This document shows positions 1 through 10,233 of a stretch of DNA of 64,000 bases, in pieces. A program made the translations under genes and the position numbers. The notes beneath the pieces were generated by a model, which saw only the letters and a list, made by a program, of their open reading frames with translations, did no database searches and was not told where the DNA came from. Source of the DNA: Erythroxylum novogranatense (Eukaryota > Streptophyta > Magnoliopsida > Malpighiales > Erythroxylaceae); NCBI GenBank assembly GCA_029891385.1, contig CM057232.1, positions 63,177,824-63,241,823 of the forward strand. The letters run 5' to 3'. Position 1 is the stretch's first letter. Every line of letters begins with the position of its first letter.

Positions 1-991
1 TTTTGACATCCATTTGTCATATCTCATAATCGTAGTATGCAGCTATGGCAATAAGAATTGTAATGGATTTGATCATCATCACTAGAGAAAATGTCTCATC
101 ATAATCAATTCCATGAACTTATCGATAACCTTTAGCAACAAGTCTTGCATTATAAGTGTGCACATTTCCATCCATGTTGAGTTTCTTTATGAAAACCGAT
201 TTGCATCCAATGGTCTTCAAGCCATCAGACGGATCAATCAAAGTCCAAACTTGATTGTCATACATGGATTGCATCTCTGCTTTCATGGCCTCTAACCATT
301 TAGCAGATTCTGGACTTTCCATAGCTTCTTGATAGGTTGTGGGCTCATTATGATCAATGAGCATCACATTATCATCATCAGTAACGAGAAATCCATATCT
401 CTCGGGCTCATGACGAATCCTATCAGATCTACGTAGGCCTTGTGTTGTTGAAGGCTGCTCATCAACAGCTTGTGAGCTCGCTTCAATCTCCTTTTCAGGC
501 TCAATGTCATTTTGTGAAACTTGAATTTCTTCAAGTTGTACTTTACTCCCACTGTTTCCTTTGGAAACAAATTCCTTCTCTAAGAAAAAACTATTTCGAG
601 CAATAAACACTTTGTTCTCTGCTGGGATGTAAAAGTAATATCCTTTACTTTCCTTAGGATATCCCACAAAATAACATTTTTTCAGATTTGGGTGTCAACT
701 TGTCAGCAATTGGACGCTTCACATAAGCCTCACAACCCCAAATGTTTAGAAAAGATAAATTGGGACGCTTCCCAGTTCATATCTCATAAGATGTCTTTTC
801 TACAGCCTTTGAAGGGATACGGTTCAATATGAATGCTGCTGTTTCTAAAGCATAGCCCCAAAAATATTTTGGAAGATCAGTTTGACTCATCATTGATCGA
901 ACCATATCTAATAGAGTTTGATTTCTCCTTTCAGAAACACCATTCCATTGAGAAGTTCCTGGAGGATTCAATTGTGAAACAATTCCACAAT
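1..991 (-). pseudogene. E2 copia pol: integrase core end and N-terminal reverse transcriptase
   Basis: Minus-strand translation of 777-971 gives the end of a copia integrase core (GVSERRNQTLLDM, then YFWGYALETAA). Positions 667-776 continue the integrase C-terminal region in another frame. Positions 119-667 give a linker and the start of copia RT (EAMESPESAKWLEAMKAEM, KTIGCKSVFIKK, ARLVAKGY). Downstream of 119 the frame shifts, and the RT block near D-Y-D-E-T-F is followed by a TGA where the family has Trp before Q-M-D-V. The catalytic Y-x-D-D box lies outside the window. At 987-991 the gene is cut by CRM1 at its ACAAT target site; the other half is at 7862. It is a broken fragment. Confidence 0.88.
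987..991. repeat. CRM1 target-site duplication, left copy (ACAAT)
   Basis: These five bases directly precede the TGATACGG end of CRM1 and are repeated exactly at 7857-7861 after its other end. They belong to the E2 integrase gene. Confidence 0.95.
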
Positions 992-1305
992 TGATACGGA
1001 ACCTCCAAGAATAGACTTTGAGAACTCCTTAACGACGAACCCAAATACTGACCTGAAAACCCCTAGTCGAATTCAGTACAACCTCAAGGATGAAGGTTAG
1101 AATTCAGATTACCTTGAATTGATCTAGATCTAAGATTCGAAACAATTCAGCCTCTAATCCTAGATTTGAAACACTCCACAAGAAAGTTGATCAAACTACT
1201 TGAATGTTTCTGAAGCTTGTATTCACGCAAGAACACAAAGATAAAAGCAAAACGGCTTTTAGGTTAAAATTTCATCCAAAAGAACCCATAACAATTCGTC
1301 CTAGG

Positions 1306-1316
1306 CATATATATAG
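1306..1316 (-). promoter_or_regulatory. TATA box in CRM1 3' LTR
   Basis: Reverse complement reads CTATATATATG. It lies downstream, in element orientation, of the tandem-repeat block and about 300 bp before the LTR end, where an LTR core promoter is expected. The same box is at 7345-7355. Confidence 0.6.
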
Positions 1317-1339
1317 CCTTTACATAACATAAAAAAACC

Positions 1340-1537
1340 TATTCTGATATGGAAAACTTAATAGAATAGGAAACCTATTCTGATATGGAAAACTTAATAA
1401 AATAGGAAACCTATTCTGATATGGAAAACTTAATAAATAGGAAACCTATTCTGATATGGAAAACTTAATAAATAGGAAACCTATTCTGATATGGAAAACT
1501 GAATAGGAAACCTATTCTGATATGGAAAACTTAATAA
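1340..1537 (-). repeat. Six tandem 27-36 bp units in the CRM1 LTR (U3)
   Basis: The core CCTATTCTGATATGGAAAAC recurs six times; the spacer (AATAAAATAGGAAA and shortened forms) varies in length. The identical array is in the other LTR at 7377-7576. It sits just upstream of the TATA box in element orientation, a position typical of LTR enhancer repeats. Enhancer function is inferred. Confidence 0.9.
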
Positions 1538-1564
1538 AAACGTGGTTAAACACTAAATCAAGCC

Positions 1565-2209
1565 TCATTCGTGAATGTCAACTTGTAACAAATTAAAGTT
1601 GACATCTTCAGCCCTTGTCTCCAAACGTGGCATCCCATGCAGTCCATGCAAGCCATTGCTAGCCAAAGTCACCAAGCCTTGTAAATGGCAATTTAATGCT
1701 TGCTGAATCTTTTTGGCTCGTGATCTAGTAATTGGACCTCTTGGCAAAACAATTGGATTGGAGATCATCTCTTCATGCTCCTCACGTCCTTGCTCTTGAC
1801 CAAGCTGATTCGCATCATTTCCCCTCTCCTCAAAAGGATTCGTCCTCAAATCATAAGCATCACCTACATCAAAAGGACTCAAATCAGCAACATTAAATGA
1901 AGCACTCACATTATACTCACCTGGCAAATCCACTTTATATGCATTATCATTAATCCGTTCAAGGATTTGAAAAGGACCAGCTCCTCGTGGATGTAGTTTA
2001 GACTTTCGTTGCTGCGGAAATCGTTCTTTGCGAAAATGAACCCAAACCCAATCACCAGGCTGAAACAACATTGGTTTCCTTCCTTTATTTACCCTAGAAG
2101 CTACTTTGACATTTTGCTTCTCAATCCTCTCCTTAACTTGCTGATGTAACTTCTTCACATAATCTGCCTTTGAACTAGCATCAACACTCACAAAATCATT
2201 AGATGGCAA
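1565..2209 (-). pseudogene. CRM1 pol: integrase C-terminal region and LTR-encoded tail
   Basis: The 214-residue minus-strand frame contains the integrase C-terminal block ([50 protein letters not shown]) and then TNPFEERGND, which is encoded across the PPT. The frame continues for about 84 codons inside the 3' LTR and ends shortly after GPITRSRAKKIQQALN, a basic motif. It is separated from the integrase core (2222-2998) by an in-frame TAG after the NPLTP block. A chromodomain fold is not evident; the basic tail resembles the CR-type tail of CRM elements, as far as I can judge from memory. Probably the C-terminus of one polyprotein. Confidence 0.85.
1818..1831 (-). other. CRM1 polypurine tract
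   Basis: Reverse complement is GAGGAGAGGGGAAA, directly next to the 3' LTR start. It primes plus-strand DNA synthesis in LTR elements. Here it is also coding (E-E-R-G-N) within pol. Confidence 0.88.
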
Positions 2210-2221
2210 GGGTAATATATC

Positions 2222-2998
2222 CTAAGGAGTAAGCGGATTGAAACCATACACAATTTCAAAAGGAGAACAATGAGTAGTGCTATGAACAGCCCTATTATAA
2301 GCAAACTCCACAAATGGTAAACAATCCTCCCACGTCCTAATGTTCTTTTCTAACACAGCCCTAAGTAAAGTAATCAATGTTCGATTCACAACCTCAGTTT
2401 GGCCATCGGTTTGAGGATGGCAAGTTGTTGAAAACAACAACTTAGTTCCCAACTTTCCCCACAGAACATGCCAGAAATGGCTCAAAAATTTAACATCTCT
2501 ATCACTAATAATGCTTTTAGGTATACCATGCAAACGCACGACCTCTTTAAAGAACAAATCAGCAATCATCTTAGCATCATCAGTCTTATGACACGGTATA
2601 AAATGAGCCATTTTACTAAATCTATAAACCACAACAAAAATACTATCACGACCTTTCCTAGTTTTAGGCAAACCAAGCACAAAATCCATAGACAAATCAG
2701 TCCAAGGTCCATTAGGAACAGGAAGTGGTGTGTACAAACCATGTGGTTTCAGCCTAGACTTAGCTTCTCTACATGTAATGCAATGCTCACAAACTTTATG
2801 CACATCATGTTTCATACCAGGCCAATAAAAATGCTCTATCAGCATATCATAGGTTTTACTTACCCCAAAATGACCCATCAATCCTCCTCCATGTGCTTCC
2901 TTAACTAACAATTCTCTCATGGAACACTTAGGAATACACAACCTACTTTTCTTAAACAAGAAACCATCAAACAAATGAAATTCTCTCAAAACAGCCAC
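2222..2998 (-). pseudogene. CRM1 pol: integrase zinc-binding and catalytic core
   Basis: The 258-residue frame carries the HHCC zinc region ([10 protein letters not shown], then [11 protein letters not shown]) and the D,D-35-E core: Asp in SMDFVLGLP, Asp in [14 protein letters not shown], Glu in [11 protein letters not shown]. Integrase inserts the element cDNA into chromosomal DNA. The core residues are all present, but the frame is cut from its C-terminal region by a TAG near 2221, and the upstream RNase H side is frameshifted. It is therefore not a working polyprotein in this copy. Confidence 0.9.
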
Positions 2999-2999
2999 A

Positions 3000-4639
3000 T
3001 CACCACATGAATTATATATGTCACCAAAATCCTCATCACTGCATACAATTCCTTAATATGCTCAAAGCCTAGCAATCTAGCACTAAGAGAATTAAGTAAC
3101 ACATACCTTCGCGATAACTAATCAGCCACAACATTTTCCTTACCTCTCTTGTATTTAATCACATATGGAAATGTTTCTATGAACTCCACCCATTTGGCAT
3201 GTCTACGGTTCAGCTTATCTTGCCCTTCAAATGTTTCAAACTCTCATGGTCAGTATGTATCACAAACTCCTTTGACCACAAATAGTGCTGCCATGTATGC
3301 AAAGCTCGATACAATGCATATAACTCTTTGTCATCGTTGGATACTTCAAAGCTGCCCCACTTAATTTTTCACTAAAGAACATCAATGGCCTTTGATCCTG
3401 TAACAAAACAGCTCCAATTCCTATGCCACTTGCATCACATTCAATCTCAAAAGTCTTATCAAAATTAGGCAAAGCAAGCAAAGGTGCATTACACAATTTA
3501 TCTTTCAGTTCATTAAATGCATGTTCTTGGGCCTCTCCCAAACAAATGTGACATTTTCTTAACTAACTCATTCAAGGGTGCAGCTATGGTGCTGAAATTT
3601 CTAATAAACCTCCTATAGAAACCAGCAAGTCCATGAAAACTCCTCACCTCACTAGCACTCGTAGGACTCGGCCAATCTCTAATAGCCTTGACCTTGTCCT
3701 CATCAACCTCTATACCATCACTAGTCACCACAAAACCAAGAAAATGAACCTTATCCATGCAAAACTACACTTATTAAGGTTAGCATACAGCTTCTCACGC
3801 CTAAGAACGTCTAACACAATACGCACATGCATGACATGATCATCCAAACACTTAGAGTAAACAAGAATATCATCAAAATACACAACAACAAATTTACCCA
3901 AGTGCTCACGCAACACATGATTCATCAAGCGCATGAATGTACTAGGTGCATTAGTAAGACCAAACGGCATAACCAACCACTCATACAGCCCATATTTAGT
4001 CTTAAACGCTGTTTTCCACTCATCACCCACACTCATTCGAATTTGATAATAACCAGATTTCAAATCAATTTTTGTGAACAAACAAGAACCATGTAATTCA
4101 TCAAGCATATCATCTAATCTAGGAATAGGATGTCGATACTTTACAGTGATTTTATTGATGGCTCGACAGTCCACGCACATCCTGTACGTCCCGTCCTTCT
4201 TTGGCACAAGAATAACAGGAACAGAACAAGGACTTAAGCTTTCTCTCACATATCCCTTAGCTAGCAATTCCTCCACCTGTCTCTATATCTCCTTTGTCTC
4301 GAAAGGATTAGCTCGATATGCTGGCCTATTGGGAATGGCAGCCCCCGGAATGAAGTCAATTTGATGCTCTATGCCTCGGATTGGTGGCAACCCATCAGGC
4401 ATTTCCTCGGGAAACAAATCAGCATATTCCTGCAAAAGATCAACAAACACACTGGGCAAAGATTGGTTAGCATTAGTAGTTTCCAAACAAGGCCCTTTGC
4501 ACAAAAGCACAAACATAGGCTGTTTGGAGAAGAAAACATGTTTAACCTCACTTGTACTAGCTAACAAACTCACATTTTCTCTCCTCTTTATTTTTTCAAT
4601 CTGGATTTGCTTTTGTTGCACTTTTCTCTTTCTTTTCAC
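3000..4639 (-). pseudogene. CRM1 pol: reverse transcriptase and RNase H
   Basis: Pieces in order on the minus strand: a K/R-rich linker and PR-RT spacer (4283-4639); RT fingers and palm (3725-4276) with [29 protein letters not shown] and the catalytic [11 protein letters not shown] thumb/connection (3513-3758, [17 protein letters not shown]); and RNase H (3260-3541, [16 protein letters not shown]), with its end in other frames near 3000-3260. A TAG at about 4280 replaces a Gln codon just before the RT domain. Frameshifts occur near 3750, 3530 and 3300. RT copies the element RNA to DNA and RNase H removes the RNA strand; the gene here is disabled. Confidence 0.9.
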
Positions 4640-4735
4640 TCAGTTTTGTTCACTCTCTTTTCTCTCGTTTCATTCAGTTTTGTTCACTCTTTTTTCTCTC
4701 TTTCACTTTTTTTTCTTTCTTTTCAAATTCAAGTC

Positions 4736-5262
4736 TCATTCTTTCCATTTTACATTGATCTTCATATACTTCTTTGGAAGAGAGCGGTGTCGAATCGTCT
4801 TTCGTCCATCTTTAGTGAATGAATACCGATTGAGGTATCCATCATGTATAGCTCGCCTATCATACTGCCATGGACGCCCAAGCAAAATCTCTCCAGCATG
4901 CATTGGCACCACATCACACAACACGTCATCATGATATTTACCAATGGAAAAGAAACTATAGATTGCCGATTTACCTTAACCTCTCCACATTCATTCAGCC
5001 ACTGAAGTTTGTAAGGTCGTGGATGAGGTTGTGTAGACAGCCCCAATCGATCAACCAAGAGTGTACTTACCACATTGGTACAGCTACCACCATCCACAAT
5101 CACAATGCAAGCCTTCCCTTGAACATGACATCTTGTATGGAACAAGTTGTCTCGCTGATCCTCATGGTTTTCCTCCTTCAATTGCATGTTAAGAACACGC
5201 CTAGTAACCAGCAAATCTCCCTTTATTGGTTCTTCAATGCTCCCATCACTACAGCCTTCCAA
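4736..5262 (-). pseudogene. CRM1 pol: aspartic protease
   Basis: The frame shows RRVLN, NLFHTRC, then IVIVDGGSCTNVVSTLLVDR and PHPRPYKLQWLNECGEVKV, and, after a frameshift near 4925, MHAGEILLGRPWQYDRR. This is the retropepsin-like protease that cuts Gag-Pol. The active-site box reads D-G-G rather than D-S/T-G, as in the other CRM copies of this window. It is joined to RT by a purine-rich, Lys/Arg/Glu-rich coding linker (about 4600-4740). Confidence 0.8.
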
Positions 5263-5355
5263 TTCGGCATCTCACCACCATCACTCTCATCATCACTTTC
5301 TTCTTCATCACCACTATCTCACCATTTTCATAGTCATAACTCTCTTGTTTGGACA

Positions 5356-6481
5356 TTATTTGCTGATATGTCCCACACCTTGACACTTCCAACACTTAAT
5401 ATCTCGATTTCGCTGCCTTGGCTCATCGAATTTGGACTTGCCCTTAGAACTTGATTCGCCTTCGCTTACCACCATCTTGAACAGCCTTGCTGCCACCTTT
5501 AAAATCACGTTTTCCATCCCTATTCCAAGAAGAATTTGCATTAGAAATAGGTTTGGAATAATACCTTGCTGTTCCTTTTCTTTGAATTTGCCTTTCTACT
5601 TTGATGGCAATGTGCACCATTTCTTCTAATTCCACATATGGCTGTAAATCCACTCGGTCAGCTATGTCTTGATTCAAACCAGCCAAGAAACGTGCCATGG
5701 TCGTCTCCACATCCTCTTCTAAGTCAGCCCTAGTCATCAACATCTCCATTTCTTTGTAGTAATCATCAACACTCTTACTTCCTTGCTTAAGAACCTGAAG
5801 TCTTTGCATGATTTCCCTATGGAAATGTCTAGGAACAAACTGCTTCCTCATGACTGATTTTAGATCAGCCCACGTTTCAATTGGGTACTCCAAATTCCTT
5901 CTCCTACTAGTCACTAACTGATCCCACCAGGCTATTGCATAATCTGTGAGTTGAGTAACAGTAAGCTTGACCTTCTTTTCTTCAATACATCTATGGCACT
6001 CAAAAATAAGTTCAACTTGTTTCTCCCATTGCAAATAAGCTTCTGGATCTGATGTACCTCGAAAATTTGGTATTTTAAGCTTGATGCTCCCAAAGCTTCT
6101 ATCCGCACCATCTTCACCTCTATGATTTCTGCCATAGTTAACATTATTATTCGGCCTTCCCCTACCCCTTCCAGCACCACGGCCTCTTCTTCCTCCACCT
6201 CTAGGGAAAATTAGTTCAACATCAGCTGCATCTTCCTCCTCAAGCTCATGGTCATCTTCCTCAAATTCTGGTTGTTGCACCTGATTTCGACCACCAACTT
6301 GTCTTCCTTGTCGTTCCGGAGTTGCTCTTTCAACATTCCGCAACCTTAAATTCATACGTTCCAAGGTTTCGTTTATATTCTCCATGGCTCGGTATAAACG
6401 TGTAAATTCTGCTTGTTGAGCCTCACGCAACCTATCCGGATCAATCTGAACTCTCCTTTCATCATCACCTTGATTAGACAT
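5356..6481 (-). pseudogene. CRM1 gag (capsid and zinc knuckle), frameshifted
   Basis: An ATG at 6481 opens a 345-residue frame. It begins with a predicted coiled coil (residues about 12-50, R-L-Y-R-A-M-E-N-I-N-E-T-L-E), followed by acidic and Arg/Gly-rich segments and the retrotransposon gag domain (LQWEKQVELIF, AWWDQLVTSRRR, VDDYYKEMEML, MARFLAGLNQDIADRV). Near 5460 the frame shifts, and the CCHC knuckle (CWKCQGVGHIS) is read in the next frame (5356-5541). Gag builds the cytoplasmic particle that packages the RNA. The start is supported by the leader immediately upstream. Confidence 0.88.
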
Positions 6482-7016
6482 TATACCTGCAAGAAAAGGT
6501 TAGTACAAACAAATATAGGCCTCACAACACTCCCTCGCGTGTTTACACTCAAATAATGAAGGTTGTTCACTCGTGTTTCACTCAATTGATGTTTTCGCTC
6601 AAGGTTCAGCTCACACCTCTCAAGCTGATTTCTTTTATGTTCTTAGGAGAATCACACTTTATGAAACAATTCCAATAGCCTTCCTCGTGATGTATCCCGA
6701 ACCTAAAATTCCCAATGCCTCACTAATCAAGTCGGTTCAAACAGCCCCCATCAATGGTGAAAATTTCGGGACTGAAAAATTATATTGATTCTAACCCACC
6801 TAGATTCGATCCTTATCTCCTAAATAGCAAGGAGAATGAAAATTTTTTGTAGAAGGGATTTTGTACTTTTTTTTTTGCTCCCTCTCACTATCTCTTTGAA
6901 GACAACCTCAATTCACCCCAACGAAACAAGGATAGCAACAAAGAACAAGACCAGAACAAGATCAAATTTAGAAACGAAAACGAAATTGATAGGGATAAAA
7001 CCTGATCTAGAGCCGA
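6482..7016 (-). other. CRM1 5' leader (no gene)
   Basis: This non-coding stretch lies between the PBS and the gag start. No conserved reading frame or RNA gene was recognised. Confidence 0.7.
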
Positions 7017-7028
7017 GCTCTGATACCA
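7017..7028 (-). other. CRM1 primer-binding site (initiator Met tRNA)
   Basis: Reverse complement is TGGTATCAGAGC, complementary to the 3' end of plant initiator Met tRNA. It lies 2 bp inside the 5' LTR. Confidence 0.93.
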
Positions 7029-7344
7029 AATGATACGGAACCTCCAAGAATAGACTTTGAGAACTCCTTAACGACGAACCCAAATACTGACCTGAAAACC
7101 CCTAGTCGAATTCAGTACAACCTCAAGGATGAAGGTTAGAATTCAGATTACCTTGAATTGATCTAGATCTAAGATTCGAAACAATTCAGCCTCTAATCCT
7201 AGATTTGAAACACTCCACAAGAAAGTTGATCAAACTACTTGAATGTTTCTGAAGCATGTATTCACGCAAGAACACAAAGATAAAAGAAAAACGGCTTTTA
7301 GGTTAAACTTTCATCCAAAAGAACCCATAACAATTCGTCCTAGG

Positions 7345-7355
7345 CATATATATAG
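7345..7355 (-). promoter_or_regulatory. TATA box in CRM1 5' LTR
   Basis: The same CTATATATATG box as at 1306-1316, here in the LTR that would start genomic RNA. Confidence 0.6.
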
Positions 7356-7376
7356 CCTTTACATAACATAAAAAAA

Positions 7377-7576
7377 CCTATTCTGATATGGAAAACTTAA
7401 TAGAATAGGAAACCTATTCTGATATGGAAAACTTAATAAAATAGGAAACCTATTCTGATATGGAAAACTTAATAAATAGGAAACCTATTCTGATATGGAA
7501 AACTTAATAAATAGGAAACCTATTCTGATATGGAAAACTGAATAGGAAACCTATTCTGATATGGAAAACTTAATAA
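7377..7576 (-). repeat. Six tandem units in CRM1 5' LTR
   Basis: A second copy of the array at 1340-1537, upstream of the TATA box in element orientation. Confidence 0.9.
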
Positions 7577-7856
7577 AAACGTGGTTAAACACTAAATCAA
7601 GCCTCATTCGTGAATGTCAACTTGTAACAAATTAAAGTTGACATCTTCAGCCCTTGTCTCCAAACGTGGCATCCCATGCAGTCCATGCAAGCCATTGCTA
7701 GCCAAAGTCACCAAGCCTTGTAAATGGCAATTTAATGCTTGCTGAATCTTTTTGGCTCGTGATCTAGTAATTGGACCTCTTGGCAAAACAATTGGATTGG
7801 AGATCCTCTCTTCATGCTCCTCACGTCCTTGCTCTTGACCAAGCTGATTCGCATCA

Positions 7857-7861
7857 ACAAT
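7857..7861. repeat. CRM1 target-site duplication, right copy (ACAAT)
   Basis: An exact repeat of 987-991. Confidence 0.95.
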
Positions 7862-8480
7862 CCTTAAGATAATCATCAAACTCTTGGCTTAATTATTCAC
7901 CTCCTCAATCAGATCGAAGGATTTTAATTATTTTGCCAAGCTGATTTTGTACTTCATTCTTATACTCTTTGAACTTTTCAAAAGATTCAGATTTGTGCTT
8001 CATTAAATAGACATATCCATATCTACTAAAGTCATCTGAAAAAGTAATGAAATACAAATAACCTCCTCTCGCTGAAATGCTAAAAGGACCACATACATCG
8101 GTATGTATAAGGCCCAATAGCCCATTGGCCCTTTCCCCTTTACCTGTGAAGGGGGCCTTTGTCATCTTACCTAGTAAACAAGAATCACATGTCTCAAAAG
8201 ATTCAAAAGAATCAATGAATCCATCTTGATGGAGTTTTGAAATGCGTTTTTCATTTATATGGCCTAAGCGACAATGCCAGAGATAGGTTGGGTTCAAATC
8301 GTTAGATTTAAACTTCTTGGTATTTATTTTATAGATGGGCTCATTTGTAACAAACTCAGTGTCTAGAGTATAAATGCCATTTAATTGACGCGCAATGCCA
8401 TATAAAATGTCATTCTTATAAATGGAAATACTTCTATTCTCAATATAAAATTTAAATCCATCATTCTCTAAACAAGCAAA
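7862..8480 (-). pseudogene. E2 copia pol: protease end, integrase HHCC and start of core
   Basis: Frame 7905-8297 has the GAG-pre-integrase zinc motif (HCRLGH, then CDSCLLGKMTKAPF) and the start of the integrase core (HTDVCGPF, YFITFSDDFSRYGYVY). Between 8297 and 8480 the preceding segment is readable (LENDGFKFYIENRSISI, IARQLNGIYTL), but it is offset from the gag-PR frame by a shift near 8478. After KILRSD two stop codons (at a former Arg and a former Tyr) interrupt the core just before the CRM1 insertion point. Confidence 0.88.
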
Positions 8481-9544
8481 AGAAATAATGTCCTACTCAT
8501 AGTAGGTACATAATAACAATTCTTGAGTTCCAAAATGAGCCCAGTAGGCAAAATAAGATCATAAGTCCCCACGGATAAAGCAACAACCCTTGCTCCATTT
8601 CCCACGCGCAGGTCGATCTCACCAGACATCAATCTTCTATTCCTTCTTAGACTCTGCACATTAGTACAAATGTGAGTTGCAACTCTGGTATCTAATACCC
8701 AAGATGCAGAAGGAGTAAAATTGATTTCTATAACAAACATACCTGAAGAAGTAGTCGCACTATTCTTCTTCTCTTTCAGCTCTTCCAAATAGAGTTTGCA
8801 GTTCCTATTCCAATGACCATGTTTAGGCTTGGGCTTTGACTTAGACTTGGGTACTTTACCCTTGTCCTTTGCTGTGCCCTTCTTCTTGAAAGTTTTTCCC
8901 TTTTGAACCACAAGAACTTCATTGGTGGTCTTAACCTTTCCCTTTAAGTTCTCTTTAACAGTTTTCAGCATCCCATGCAATTCATCAATGGACTTCTCCA
9001 TATTATGCTTGTTGTAGTTAAGAATGAACTGATCATATTCATCAGTCAAAGATGCTAGAATAAGATCAGTTGCCAATTCTTGACTAACAAGTGCACCTAA
9101 TTTCTCAAGATGATGAATGTAACTCTTCATCTTGAGAACATGAGCACTGACGGGTGTGCCAGGAGTCATCTTGCATGAATTCAATGCCTTAGTGGTTCTA
9201 AACCTCTCTTGGCGTGCTTGCTCTTGAAACATAGCTTTCAGTTGAGCAAGCATGTCATAGGCTTCCATTTCCTCTAAATCCTTCTGAAGGTCAGAGATCA
9301 TGGCGCCTAACATAACGCATGACACATACGTAGAGTCATTGATATGCTTCGTGTAAGCATTCTTTTGAGCCTTAGGTGCATTTGCTGGTGGTTCCTCAGG
9401 GATGGGCTCTTCTAAGACATAAAGCTTTCTTTCTTGCTTGAGAACAATTCTCAAGTTCCTATACCAATCTAGGAAATATGTTCCATTAAGTTTTTCTTTC
9501 TCTAAGATAGATCGCATAGAAAAGTTTGTGGATGGAGTAGCCAT
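8468..9544 (-). pseudogene. E2 copia gag-protease, with damaged motifs
   Basis: The 358-residue frame starts at an ATG (9544) with MATPSTNFSMRSILEKEKLN, a common copia Gag start. The Gag core contains KLNGTYFLDWYRNLRIVLKQ and LSSLTDEYDQF-like text (LASLTDEYDQFILNY). The zinc knuckle is incomplete: only GHWNRNC remains and the first two cysteines are missing. The protease active site reads WVLDTRVATHIC, with Arg where the D-T-G glycine is expected, so it should be inactive. The frame is lost near 8478. Gag forms the particle and protease matures it. Confidence 0.88.
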
Positions 9545-10233
9545 AATCTACAAGAATTATGCAATAAGGGTCAACATTCATATATTATGAGGTATTAGCT
9601 CCCACTCAAATAAATAACCCTCAATTGAAAAATGGGAGAAACAAGATCCATATTTCACTAAGTCCTAAGAAAGCTTTGGCTTAACACTCAAGACTTAGTT
9701 ATTTAGGTAGAAAACTCTTTTCAATTACATCACATGTAACTCTTGATGGGTTTATCTTAAAATACATCTTATGTACTGCATGTATGAAAAAACCCAATCT
9801 TATGCCCTAAGCCCAAAACCGTTTTGATAGCTTAGTTAAGTTTAACCATACTTTACCTATGAATAGCACCATTATTCAAATGTCTTCCCTAGATGATCCC
9901 TACATGCCTTGCTTTGGCAAAAACCCACATAAGGATAATCTAGAGATAAACATTGGTAAAGATTTATGGAAGGCATATAAACTTAAAATTATGAAGAGGG
10001 TTGTTCTTAGTACATTATGGAGGCTACTAATCCTATTAGTAAGGGTGTTTGTACTATACTATTTCTAATCCTATACTACAACATACTTGAGTATATATAT
10101 ATTAGAAGTATAGAATAGTAACTTACACATGAATATAAATATTCAAAAAATATAAATAAACACATGTAACATCACCCAGAATATATAACACATAACGAAC
10201 AATCAAGCGTAGGGGAAGCAGCCCCTTGCTGGG
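9545..10233 (-). other. E2 leader, proximal part (no gene)
   Basis: Untranslated leader between gag and the GTCGAC array. It is AT-rich with no conserved frame. The leader resumes at 21532 beyond CRM3. Confidence 0.65.

Larger units (their letters stand above)
992..1817 (-). repeat. CRM1 3' LTR
   Basis: This 826-bp repeat begins TGATACGGAACC and ends TTCGCATCA in plus orientation, matching 7031-7856 almost base for base. In element orientation it holds the last 84 or so pol codons (1817 down to 1565), then six tandem units, then a TATA box, then the R/U5 end. Confidence 0.95.
992..7856 (-). mobile_element. CRM1: complete CRM-like Ty3/gypsy chromovirus (6865 bp)
   Basis: Two 826-bp LTRs (992-1817 and 7031-7856) with TG/CA ends flank gag, protease, RT-RNase H and integrase on the minus strand. 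The PBS is at 7017-7028, the PPT at 1818-1831, and a perfect 5-bp TSD (ACAAT) flanks the element. Protein order PR-RT-RH-IN marks Ty3/gypsy. Gag (DPEAYLQWEKQVELIF, AIAWWDQLVTSRR) and a pol frame that runs through the PPT into the LTR resemble the CRM chromovirus clade; no classical chromodomain is visible. By eye the LTRs differ at only about four sites, so the insertion is young, yet gag and pol contain several frameshifts and stops. It interrupts E2 integrase. Confidence 0.93.
7031..7856 (-). repeat. CRM1 5' LTR
   Basis: This 826-bp repeat is near identical to 992-1817. It holds the promoter that would drive the element: TATA at 7345-7355 and six tandem units at 7377-7576. Positions 7604-7856 carry a copy of the pol tail frame, used only from the 3' LTR. 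Confidence 0.95.

Noticed and set aside
1565..2209. Classical chromodomain at the integrase C-terminus
   Set aside because: No aromatic cage or chromodomain pattern was seen after the DLSPFD block; the tail is the basic G-P-I-T-R type.
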